From positions 2,418,001-2,482,000 of the forward strand of contig CM073198.1 of NCBI GenBank assembly GCA_037042915.1: 64,000 nt of DNA. The letters are read 5' to 3'. Below are positions 1 to 10,298 of the stretch, piece by piece; the stretch's first letter is position 1, and every line of letters begins with the position of its first letter. Under the pieces are notes generated by a model, which was not told where the DNA came from, did no database searches, and saw only the letters and a list, made by a program, of their open reading frames with translations. The stretch comes from Auricularia sp. M13 (taxonomy: Eukaryota > Basidiomycota > Agaricomycetes > Auriculariales > Auriculariaceae). The translations under genes were made by a program, and so were the position numbers.

Positions 1-17
1 CGCCTCGCTCGTCCCAG

Positions 18-1794
18 GTTGTTGGCGCAGGCGTCGCAGGCCTATGCACTGCGCTGGCCTTCGCCAGAGTCGGCTTCAAGCACATCGATGTTTACGAGAG
101 CGCCGCGTTCTTCGCCGAGATAGGCACGTGCAGGCCGCCTGAGAACGCCGTCTCAGTCCGCTGACCTATCCTCTCGTTGCCTCAGGCGCCGGCATTCAGG
201 TCGCACCCAACATGTCTGCTGTACTCGAACGCCTCGGCGTCCTCGAGGCTGTCACCAGGGACAGCGTTGCGCTGGCCGGAATACATATCAGACGTGAGCG
301 CGATCGAGATTAGACAACCAGCTCTCCCCGCTATGCTGTGCAACTGACATGCCGGGCGCCGGCAGGATGCACGACGAACGAAATCTTGTCTGCGTCGTCG
401 TTCTCACACTTGCAGCAGGTGTACAGGTATCCGCAGATGGTGCGTGGGGTGGCGCGGTTAATCATTCTGCATGGGATCAGCTCACCCGAATGAAGGTCTG
501 CCACCGTGCCGACTTGTCCAGAACCTTGTACGAGGCATGCCTAGCCACAGATGTGGTTCAGCTTCACTTCAACTCCCGGTTATGCGACGTCGACTTCACA
601 GGGACCAGATTCTGCATTGACAGCGGGGGCGAGAAGACCTGGCACGAAGCGGATGTCCTCCTCGCCGCAGACGGCGTCAAATCAGTCGCCAGGGCTAAAA
701 TGCTCGCGTTGACAAACCAGGTCGATGATGGTGTGTGTCGTTCAACAGGGGCCGCGTGAAGTGCTGAGGCATGTGGGCGTTACGCAGCCGAGGACACCGG
801 ACAAGCAGCCTACAGGGTCATGCTCACCCGCGAGCAAATGTCGTCTGACCCCGAGCTTCTCGATCTGCTGGAATCTAATATCTCCCATCGCTGGACGGGG
901 ATGGGCCGCATGATCATTGTGAGGGTTACTAGCTCTTCTGCGCGCTTTGCTTACCATGCAATACAGGCTTATCCCATTGCCAGACACAATGTCTATAACG
1001 TCGTCACCACACATCCAGACACTCACTTCGCTTCTGCACCATCTGGCGCGTGGACCAGCTATGGCTCACGAAAGGAGATGCTTGAGACGTACAATGCATA
1101 CTGTCCCACAGTGCAGAAGCTCTTGGAACTGGTGCGACAGGACCAGGTCTGCGAGTGGAAGCTGCGAGTGCACGCGCCGCTGGATACGTGGGTCTGCGGG
1201 CGGGTAGCTCTCGTTGGCGATGCGTGCCATCCGACGCTGCCGCATTTGGCACAGGTAAGATCGTTTAGTCGCCTGCTTCTAGTACTTAACTCGGAGTGCA
1301 GGGTGCAGCGCAAGCGGTCGAAGATGCCGCTGTGCTTGCAACAATTTTTGCCAGGATCGAAAGCGTAGACGAGGTCCCTAAAGCGATGCGACTTTATGAG
1401 GTGAGATGCTCAAAGCCGGCACCGATGTGCTTGCAAGCTGAAACTATTGGAACCGCAGGCCTTGAGAAAGGATCGCGCAGAGTGGTTAGTCGAAGCAGCT
1501 GCGAACAGTAGCAAGAATCTCTTGCAGACCGACAAGTCCGAGCTTGAGGCGCGCGATCGTCTCTTCGCCAACTCGCACGAGACGGGACGGAACCCCGACT
1601 ATTATGCCGACAAGTGAGTTGTAGAAAAGGACAGTGCTTTGCATTTGCTGAATTCGACGATAGGGAAGTGCAGCAATTGATCTTCAGTCACGATTGCGTC
1701 GACGCGGTATGCTGCATGGTTGGTCAATAACTGTCAGTTGCTCACATTTATCCAGGTTTATCAGAGGTGGGAGGAACTGTGGCCGGAAGTGTGA
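18..1794 (+). CDS. FAD-dependent monooxygenase, salicylate hydroxylase-like (5' end outside window)
   Basis: A flavoprotein aromatic hydroxylase that would use NAD(P)H and oxygen to hydroxylate a small aromatic acid in the cytosol. The first visible exon encodes the Rossmann FAD motif VVGAGVAGLCTALAFARVGF; a later exon gives the second FAD motif GDACHPTLPHLAQ, split by an intron and followed by GAAQAVEDAAVL. CHRADLSR and LLAADGVKS are further family signatures. I read exons at 18-123, 186-293, 366-439, 496-730, 788-918, 967-1254, 1302-1400, 1459-1613, 1664-1706 and 1756-1794, which join in one frame to a TGA at 1792. The intron at 124-185 appears to begin with GC. The start codon lies left of the window. 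Family assignment is solid; the substrate is not known, since many paralogues of this family exist in wood- and litter-decay fungi. Confidence 0.85.
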
Positions 1795-1919
1795 GCGGAA
1801 GAGTATCAATATACTATGCCACAATCCCGGGACGGGCAGGAAACTCTAATGTACAATCAGTAGACAATCAAACTTGGAACAGTTCTGGTTTCATTGACTA
1901 TGGATGTAGCATGAGCGTC

Positions 1920-3287
1920 TCACTGACAAGATTGTGAAGGGCTGCGTACAATTTTACACAGGCGCGCTAGAAGGCCGCCCAGTTGGACCAGGGTGCCAAC
2001 GCCCTCGAGGATCTTCATGTGCGTGAAGCCGATTTCCTATGCAAATGTAAGTTGCATTATTAATTTATGCAGAAACAGGACGTGCCTTAATATATTCGAG
2101 CTTCAGATATTCAGGTAACCTGGGTAGACCATGATCAACTGAGCGAGAACCTAGGAGCGGCGATTGGAACGCACTCGTCAAAGACTTTGACAACTCGGAA
2201 GATTGTCACGACAATGTCAACGGCACTGTATCCTTGCCGCCACAAGGCCGTCAAGTAATCCATCGCGTCGTTAATGTTGCCCTCTTTGCACGCCCGCATC
2301 ATCTTCTGCACAATTGTTGGATGTGGCTGGTCGCAGACCTTGAAGACGTTCACGGCATTGACGAAGCCAAATCCGGAGAATGTGGACTGCAGATTGTTGA
2401 TAGCCTGACGCATGTCGCCTTCGGCAGTGAAGACAAGGGCCTCTATGCCATCCTGGTTGAACTCAACCTGAGAACGTGTTAGCGGGAAGCAAGGATATAA
2501 TCCATGTCCAACCTTCTCTTCCGCGCAAATTTCGTGCAGCCTTTTCACAATTTCTTCATTCCTGAGTTTTGCATAACGAAGTATCGCGCAACGACTTTGA
2601 ATTGGCTCTATTATCTTGTTGGATTGGTTGCACGCCAAAGCAAAACGCGTTGTGTTGGAGTAAATTTCCATTGTACGACGCAATGCTTGTTGAGCTCCGG
2701 ACGTCATGCTTGAAAGCGAAGTTCAGACACGAACACATTGCATATAAGTGGGCGCACCTGTCTGCTTCGTCCAGAATGACGAATTTGTGCCGCCCTTTGG
2801 GCAGCGTAACTTTCTTCTGCGCAAACATCTTGATCTTGTTTCGGACAACATCGATACCTCTGTTCCATATATCAGTGTGCTGATGAGCGGGTCTCGACAT
2901 GTCACCGTACCTCTCATCAGACGCGTTGAGCTCCAAGACACCCTCTTTGTAGGCATCGCCCAACAGCTCATGTGCTAGGCAATGTATACTGGTTGTTTTA
3001 CCAATACCAGGCAGACCCTGGCCAACAATGAGCGCCGCCGGTACATACAGCATTGGTCAACGTACGGAGATAATGATATGTGGGCAATTGCCTTCACGTG
3101 CGATGACCTTCAATCTGTCGATCGTCTCCTTGTTGCCGACAACGTCCTCCAACTTCATAGGCCGATACTTTTCTACCCTAATACAAGGTCAGTCAAACGC
3201 CAGAGTGTAGCCAGCTTTTGCACACCATGGGAGTTCGTACGCGGCTTCTGCAGCAGCAGCAACCTTGGCTTTGCTCGTTGAGGCCAT
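1920..3287 (-). CDS. RFC2: Replication factor C small subunit (human RFC2 / yeast Rfc4 orthologue)
   Basis: One of the AAA+ ATPase subunits of the clamp loader that opens PCNA and places it at primer-template junctions in the nucleus. From ATG at 3287: a short Ala/Lys N-terminus, ELPWVEKYRP, Walker [31 protein letters not shown], Walker [26 protein letters not shown], the SRC-type sensor [31 protein letters not shown], and the C-terminal collar [20 protein letters not shown] ending near 1920. [18 protein letters not shown] and [10 protein letters not shown] fit human RFC2/yeast Rfc4 better than the other small subunits. Introns are short; the one at 2037-2085 begins with GC, and only that choice keeps the conserved IKEIG in frame. 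Divergent from the SerRS gene with 59 bp between start codons. Confidence 0.93.
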
Positions 3288-3346
3288 TTCGCGCGACGCG
3301 TCGTTCCAAGTGTCGGAGTTTCGCGGTCGTGCCACACTCCGATCCC
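3288..3346. promoter_or_regulatory. Shared 59-bp divergent promoter/5' region (RFC2 and mitochondrial SerRS)
   Basis: Only 59 bp separate the two start codons (3287 minus, 3347 plus). Both starts are fixed by coding frames that continue into conserved domains after the first intron. No TATA box is evident here, so transcription start sites are probably dispersed and core promoter elements may lie inside the opposing gene. Confidence 0.6.
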
Positions 3347-4951
3347 ATGTTCGCACACCTCTCCAAAAATTGTCGGCGAAGTCTGGCCACCGCTAAGAGA
3401 GGTATGCATTGCTCATACATGGAAATTGCTGCGTTGACTAATTTTCTGACGCGCAAGCTCAGCGGTGTAGCCATTCCCTTCCTCAACGCACCACTCAGGC
3501 AGCAGTTCTGCCTGTACCGCGCCTGGACTACCGGGCCATAGCAGAGAATGTGGTTTTCAAATCCCACAATGCGTTCAACCGCAAATCTGCTATGCCTGTC
3601 GGTACTGTGCAGACTGTGGAACGGCTTTACAACCAATCCAGAGATCTGGACTCGGAGCTGAATCGTCGACGTGCCGAACACAATGCTATGATTAACGCTG
3701 TCAAGAATGCCTCAAAGGAGGAGCGGGGGGCTCTCATTGAAGATGCACGGCTGCTTAAGACGGCTGTTCAGGAACTGGAACAGCAAATGGCAACTCTGGA
3801 TGCTGAACTTTTCCGACATGCGTCTCTCATCCCTAACGATACTCACGTCGACGTACCCATTGGCCCGGAGTCCGCGGCAGCCATTCTTTCTCAACATGGA
3901 CCAGAACCTATGCCTGCAGCTCCGGAACGCGACCATGTGCGCATCGCAAAGCAGCTAAACCTGGTCGACTTCGACTCCGCGGCGCTCACGACGGGTGCCT
4001 CGTGGTACTACCTCATCAACGAGGGTGCTCTGCTGGAAATAGCCTTGACGAACTACGCATTTTCCGTGGCGATAAAGCGTGGTTTCCGACCCATCCTCAC
4101 ACCGGACGTCGTCAAATCCGACATCACCAGCCGCTGTGGCTTCCAGCCTCGCGACGATTCCGACCCGCCTGTGCACCACATGTACCACATCCAAAATTCC
4201 GATCTTGTCCTCACTGGCACGGCAGAGATTCCACTTGCCGGGCTGTTTGCGAATCGTGTGCTCGACGCAGACGCCTTGCCGCAGAAAGTCGCGGGACTGG
4301 GAAGAGCGTTCCGCTCTGAGGCTGGTGCGCGCGGCGCAGACACGCGCGGGCTGTACCGCGTGCATCAGTTCTCCAAAGTCGAGCTGTTCGCTGTGACGAC
4401 TGCCGAGCAAAGCGAGGCCATGCTGGAGGAAATGAAGCAGGTGCAAATCGAGCTCTTCGAGGGACTGGGCCTCACGTTCAGGTTCGTGCATGTAATATCC
4501 AACTACATAAATTACAATGATCCTTGCGCGCAGAGTGCTGGATATGCCGACAGAGGAGTTAGGCGCGAGTGCGTACCGCAAATACGACATGGAAGCCTGG
4601 ATGCCCGGCCGTGGCAAGTGGGGAGAAGTACGGCGATCAATGCTCGCTAGTGCTCGCTGCTAAAGCAACTCGTAGATCTCGTCCACCTCGAATTGCACTG
4701 ACTATCAAGCGCGGCGACTGCATATCCGCCACACAAGCCCAGCGCAATCCCAATCTCCGCGGTCGACTTCATTCGCGCACACGCTTAACGGTACTGCCGC
4801 AGCTATCCCAAGACTGATCATTGCGATTGTCGAGAACGGCGCAGTGTTGGACGAGGCTGGTCAGGTCGTCCATCTCAATCTACCGATGACTCTGGCTCCC
4901 TTCTGGGTAGGCGGTGCAGACTCCGTTCCCGACTTCATCTCTTGGTCGTAG
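3347..4951 (+). CDS. DIA4: Seryl-tRNA synthetase, mitochondrial type
   Basis: A class II aminoacyl-tRNA synthetase that charges tRNA-Ser, here probably in mitochondria because the N-terminus is rich in Arg/Ser and poor in acidic residues ([18 protein letters not shown]). The first exon ends near 3402 and splices to a frame that gives [16 protein letters not shown] coiled-coil tRNA-binding arm follows ([19 protein letters not shown] to [12 protein letters not shown]), then the catalytic core: the serine-binding [13 protein letters not shown], motif 2 [21 protein letters not shown], and a motif 3 region [17 protein letters not shown]. Further introns interrupt the frame near 4483-4533 and 4624-4674. 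It ends at TAG 4949-4951, 98 bp from the convergent LSB5-like gene. Family confident; mitochondrial location is inferred from the leader and the divergent core. Confidence 0.9.
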
Positions 4952-5049
4952 ACCACTTTAATCCAAGTCCATGCATATTACAACAGCGTACTCCAGAAGC
5001 TTCCTTACATAGATCGTATCCAGGCCGAACACATCGTACAACTCGTTCA

Positions 5050-6905
5050 TCAGCGCTTAGAGGCATGGCTGTCCGCGAACGGGTCGGCAAAGGGGTCGTC
5101 CTCGTCGCTGAGCAGTCCTCGCTTCGGCTCTGAGTACAGATCGTCTTCGTCGCCGATGAGGTCGCCATACGCAGCCTTGCCAGTCGTAGCCGGCAGCGAG
5201 TGCCTCTTGGTCGACGGGCCCGGCGCGTTGCCCGAGCTGGTGTCCGAGCGCGGCGGGTCGCGAGCGCGATCGTCGTCCGAGTCGTAGTCGCTGTAGTCGC
5301 TCAGCGTGCCGCGCGCGTACGCGCCCTCATCGCGCCCCGAATCCGGATCTGAGGGCCGCAGTGGGGCCTGCAGCCTGCCAAATTCGATGCCCTCGAGATC
5401 GTGGAGGGCACCGCTGGGGCTGATGGGGCTCGTCGGGCTGCCCATCGACGAGATGCCGCGGTTGCTCGTCGACCGCGCAATTTCGAGACGCTGTCGATGC
5501 TGAAGTTTGTTCAGCTCGCCGCGCGGTGCTTCATCCGTGGACTCGGGACGCGTCTCCTCGCGTTCTGCTTCCTCTTCCGGTTCGTCACCTTGGTGGCAGG
5601 CCTGGGAGTACCTATGATTAAAATACGTTCTTACAGGATGGAGACGTGAGCTTACCATGTCGTAAACTTGCAAGGCGCTGATGATGCGGTCGTTGGTGTC
5701 AATGAGGGTGCCAATGAGCTCCTCGTTCTCCACGAGCTGCACATATCGCACAATCGGTTTCCTGCAAAGCTTGAGCTTGGCCAAGCACTCTTGCACGCGT
5801 TCGTTGTCCTCCAGCTTCTCCTGGTGCACATTGACCAGCTGGCGAAGCAGTTGAGTAAGCGAAGAACGATAAACACCATAATAACGCACGGTTATAGCAT
5901 TGATCAGGTTGTTTGAGGCTTGCGTTGCGTTCGCAATCGCCGTCAGGATCTCAGGCTTCTCCTTCTCAAAGTTAAACGGTGGGCGGCGCGGGCGGTTTGC
6001 GCGCTCCCTCTTCTCGCGCTCCTTGCGTTTCCGCTCCTCCTTCTCCTTCCGCATGGCCTCTTCTTGCTCTCGGCGCTTCCGTCGGCGCTCCTCCTTCTGG
6101 CGTTCCAACTCCTTGGGATCGGCCAGAAGAAGCCCCTCGACGATGGCCGAGTCCATACGTGGGTCTTGCTTGTAATTCTTGTACAGGTTAGCGATCGATT
6201 TCATGGACGGGTCATCCTTGAATTGGCGGTGCCATGAGCCCAGGACAGACATGAGCTTCTTCTTGACGCGAGTGTCGGTGCTGGGATCGTTTGCCAGCAT
6301 GCGGATCGCGTCAATGAGACGGTCATCGGCGAAAGTTGCTGTCGATGAAACGCATTTCAGTACGACGATACAGAGGCAAAAGGCCCAGGGTGTGCTCACT
6401 CTGGAACGTCCTATCGCCATTCTCGACCAGTGCCTTCAAGATCTAAGCGCGATATCGCGTCTGTTGATCAAACGGCGGCGGCGGGGCTTGGCACGACTCA
6501 CGACCAGCGCCCGGTACTTCTGGTGCGTGGTGCCGTGCTTCAGCTTCTTGCGGATGGCGCGCGAGGCCTCTGCGGGGCTGCATTCTCATCGTGAGTAGGC
6601 TCGGTCTGGAGCGTCGGAAGGGAAATCCGCACCCTTCAGCCTGCAGCCTGATAGACTCGACAAGTTCTGGGATCCTGCAGGCCATGAGACACGCAAATGA
6701 GCTAAGGACGGAGGCGGCGCACCCGTCGAGGTCTTCCTCATTATGGTTGTCCGAGGTCAGGATCTCTACCCAGTCTGTGATAGACGACTGCGGACAGCGT
6801 TGAGTCGTGAGCCGTTGCAGGCCAGCGCAGACACACGTGAGGCTTTCCGCTGCTGCCCTGGAAGGTCTGGAATGCGGCCTTTGCAAACGAAGCGGCCAGC
6901 GGCAT
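5050..6905 (-). CDS. LSB5: LSB5-like protein with VHS and GAT domains (endocytosis / actin)
   Basis: A cytosolic adaptor of the Lsb5/GGA type, which in yeast links ubiquitin and Arf signals to Las17/WASP-driven actin assembly in endocytosis. From ATG at 6905 the exons give a VHS domain (SSITDWVEILTSDNHNEEDL, EASRAIRKKLKHG, ILKALVENGDRTFQ, TFADDRLIDAIRMLA), then a highly charged Arg/Glu coiled coil, a GAT domain (PEILTAIANATQASNNLINA through LIDTNDRIISALQVYD), and a long Ser/Pro/Asp tail. The C-terminus repeats DPF (DEDDPFADPFADS), a motif that binds AP2-type appendages. A 54-nt intron with good borders at 5602-5655 is a multiple of three and open, so its removal cannot be judged from frame alone. 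Introns near the 5' end are needed to join the VHS pieces. Confidence 0.85.
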
Positions 6906-7252
6906 TGCGCGATGGCGGTCTGAGGACAAGCGGCTGACCGGAGCGACGTCACGATCCAAACGCGCTTTCTCCGCTCACAAGCATCTGCCCGGCTTGATTG
7001 CATGGCTCTCTCGGTGCAGCCCATCCGGCTGCCAGTCGCCAAAGCACCAGATAGCGACCAGGTGCTGGCCACTGCCGACGGGCCACTACACTCGATTGCT
7101 GAAAGGCTGGTTCGCTCGCTGCGTTTGCTCCAACAATACTGAACGCAGTTGCTGCAGCGGCGTGCTCTTGCAATCTCTCAGACAATGTCAGTCGTCATCT
7201 CAGCGCCAGATTCCACGCGTTAAATAGCTGCTTGCAGCACGCCATGCCATAG
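6906..7252. other. Intergenic region upstream of LSB5-like and AT-hook genes
   Basis: About 350 bp between two divergent genes. I see no RNA gene or repeat. An ATG at 7185 could start the AT-hook protein, but joining it needs a 34-nt intron (7219-7252), shorter than the others in this window, so the first exon is unsettled. Confidence 0.4.
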
Positions 7253-10130
7253 TGACCTCGGTATTCACTCCATTCTCGACGACAAAGAAGCGCACGAAGG
7301 ACTCATCGTTCAAGCCGCCGCCTCCACACACCACAGTCAATCTCGGCAAATGCACTGTAGAAATTGGTCCCCATACCTTTGCCTACACGACCTTTCATGA
7401 GATCGTGTACTCTGCGGCGCCGTCAACCGCTGCTGCCTCTGGTGGCTCAGCGTCGCCTATAACACAGCTCAAGTTGGGTACTGGCGATGTGGCTTCACAG
7501 ACTGTCTTTAGTGCGCTAGATCCCACTGTACGCTCGACCCTGACACCAGACCTCATCGACAAGGTCAACCTTGCTGCCGCTTCGAACCCTACTCTCGCTC
7601 AGCTGCTCCGCGCGACGGCTACGCGTCAAGCATCAAAGGAACAAGAGAAAACTCTCGGCGTCCTCATCCAATCTTTGGCCCGAGGACCAGTCGAGCTTTC
7701 CTCCCAGATCTCCGGTCCGTCTGCACCAACTCAGCCGTCACTGGTAGATACGCCGGCGCCTGCCAAACGCGGTCCAGGACGACCTCCAAAAGTTGCGTCG
7801 TCATCTTCCAGTCCTGCTCTGCCTGTAGCAGCTGCTGGTACCAGCGCTTCTTCGCCTCCTCCCATCAAGCGAGGACCTGGTCGACCACCAAAACCAAAGC
7901 CGATCGTTGCAGCTGACGAGAGTGCCCAGGCTGATCCTCCGCCAGTGAAGCGGGGTCCAGGCCGCCCTCCCAAACCCAAACCTGCCGCACCTGAGGGTGA
8001 AGTGTCAGCTCAGGCGGATTCAGCTCCCGTCAAGCGCGGGCCAGGTCGTCCTCCCAAGCCCAAACCTATAGCTATTCCGCGATCTGACTCCGAAGGCACT
8101 TCCGCTGCGCCTGCACCAGCTAAACGCGGACCAGGACGTCCTCGAAAATCTCAACCGGTCGAACCAGAGTCAGATGTGGAGAACGAATCTGAAGCCCCAC
8201 CTCCGGTGAAGCGCGGCCCAGGTCGACCTGCAAAACCTAAACCCCCACCTGCCGAGTCCGGTGACGACGACGACGACGATAACGACGACGGTGATTCTGA
8301 AGCTGCACCTCCTCCCGTTAAGCGGGGTCCTGGCCGTCCGCCGAAGCCCAAGCCCGACGGCGATAACCCTCCTGTGAAGCGAGGACCCGGCCGCCCGCCT
8401 AAAGCGAAGCCCGCTCCTACCTCAGACGCAGATGCCACACCCCCGGTCAAGCGTGGGCCCGGACGTCCTCCGAAGCCCAAACCGCTCGCCGCTGACACGG
8501 ACAAGGACGGCGCTTCCGACGCAGGTCCCAGTATTCGCCGCTCTGGCCGATTTTCCACGGCTTCCATCCGGCCACTGAAAGAGCTGTCGAGCTCTGAACC
8601 CGAGTCCGACTCCTCAAGCGACGGAGAAGAGGCACCGCCGCCGGTCAAGCGGGGGCCTGGACGACCTCCGAAGCCGAAGCCTCCTCCAACTTCGCCTGGC
8701 GATGTGCACAAGGAGATAGATGCAGACTCCAGCGTTGTTCCGCCCGTAAAACGTCGACCTGGCCGTCCCCCGAAGCCAAAGCCAGAACTTTCTGCTACGC
8801 CAGGAGCGGTGGGTCAGAACCCCGTCCCGGATTCAGGCTCTGCGCCTCTCGTCAAGCGCGGGCCAGGTCGTCCGCCAAAGCCCAAGCCTCCTGTAGTGCA
8901 TGTTGCGTCTGAGCATGCTTCCGCTGCTCTCCCGTCTATAGCAGCACCTGCGCCTGTCCCAGGATCTGCAGCAGGACCGACACCAGTACCAGGACTAACA
9001 GCTCCTGTGCTAGCTCCGACGACACAAGAGACGCCAATGGACGTAGACGGCCCCGTGACGCAGAAAGAACCAAGTCAGCCGGCAATGAAGCCTGGCCCGT
9101 CAACACCATCTACCAGCAAACCTCGCGCTAATGCTGGCGGTCAGACAGGCCACACCGACATCGCATTCGAGTTCTACGAGAACAAAGAAGTGCGCTTCCT
9201 TTTGCCCAAGGAGCCTGTGCTGTACACGATGACCGACGGCGAGATCTGTTTGACAACGACGATTGAGGTCAAGGTAACGCTCCCTGCGCCAGCTCTGCCA
9301 GCAGCCGCACCATCAGCACCGGACGAGTCGCAAGAGCCTCCTGCACCCCCGCCGCCGCCTCCAACGCGCGTCGGATACCAGGTGCTTCGCATACGACTGA
9401 AGAACGTGCCGGATAACTTGCGCGTTCTGCTGGAGGCGCGGGCAGCGGATAAGGCGCAGACTTCGCAGGCAAAAAAGACGTTCAAAGTACAGGTGAGTTC
9501 ATGATCGATTCTTTTCGACAAACGACTTGGCACTGAATCGCTGCAACGTAGAAAGCTGCGGCTGCTCCGCGTGTACACCTGCAGTTCAGACTGCCGGACG
9601 GTCCGGTCCTTGACCAAGTGAAAGCGGTGCGCGTCGTTTATCCTAAATGTGTTATGCCGACTCACGACGGATGCTGTAGGTCGCGTTTGCTGGACCGCCT
9701 TCCAAGCCTCTTCAACCACCGCACACGGCGGCGCCGCCTAAGCGCAAGCGGAAAGCCAATCCTAACGCTGCACCCGGAGATGGAGTGAAGCGCCGCAGAA
9801 CTACAGTGCGAGCGTGCGCAGGGTGCAACAAGACAGACGTCCCTCTCGTTAAAGACAGCAGTGCGTTCTCCCTTGATTGGACTGGTGACGGATAATGACA
9901 AGCATGTAGAGTTTTGCCGTGAATGCGGCGACTCGGCCAAGGCTGTTAACGCCGCTGTGGCAAGTGCAGGCGCAAGTGCAGAACCGAAGGACAAGGTCGG
10001 AGAGCCTGCGGGCCACTCAGGGATCCAAACTGCTACAGTTGAGAGCCAGATTGCCGAAGGTCCTACGCCAAGCAGCTCGATTGTACAAGCATCGCCTATC
10101 CGTGCAGATCCGACAGTTGGAAGCACATAA
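7253..10130 (+). CDS. AT-hook-repeat protein with C-terminal CxxC-x13-CxxC zinc ribbon
   Basis: A probable nuclear DNA- or chromatin-binding protein of about 900 residues. Twelve copies of a lysine/proline AT-hook-like unit (KRGPGRPPKPKP with small variants, core GRP) are spread from about residue 165 to 550, separated by acidic or Ser/Ala/Pro spacers of 15-60 residues; one further unit (IRRSGRFST) is degenerate. After an Ala/Pro/Val-rich stretch comes a folded-looking segment (GHTDIAFEFYENKEVRFLL, GYQVLRIRLKNVPDNLRVLL) that continues through introns near 9494, 9631 and 9861. The C-terminal part holds a basic patch (PPKRKRKAN, VKRRRTT) and CAGCNKTDVPLVKDSKFCRE, a four-cysteine zinc ribbon split by an intron. 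The true N-terminus is unsettled; the frame is certain from 7253. I do not recognise an orthologue. Confidence 0.8.
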
Positions 10131-10298
10131 TCTGTCTTTAGCCTTGCTGTAACTATATCTGTCTCCTGCCAATACATTTTGAGGGATTTGGGACCTGCAG
10201 GGATAAAATTGGAGGGCACATGCACGAGGCCAAGTTGTGGAAGTCGGAGTTTGGACCGCGTTTCTCCTCCTTGACTGCAACAAGCCTCACCGATCGGC

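Noticed and set aside
820-1368. Single 182-residue frame taken as a separate gene
   Set aside because: It reads through introns of the FAD monooxygenase; the spliced frame explains the conserved motifs better.
8151-8711. 186-residue minus-strand frame inside the AT-hook gene
   Set aside because: A mirror of the repeated KRGPGRPPKPKP codons (reads as GFGFGGRPGPRLTGG); no independent support.
7760-8890. Regularly spaced similar DNA segments that could suggest a CRISPR array
   Set aside because: They are the codons of the AT-hook repeats, in frame with variable spacers, in a eukaryotic gene.
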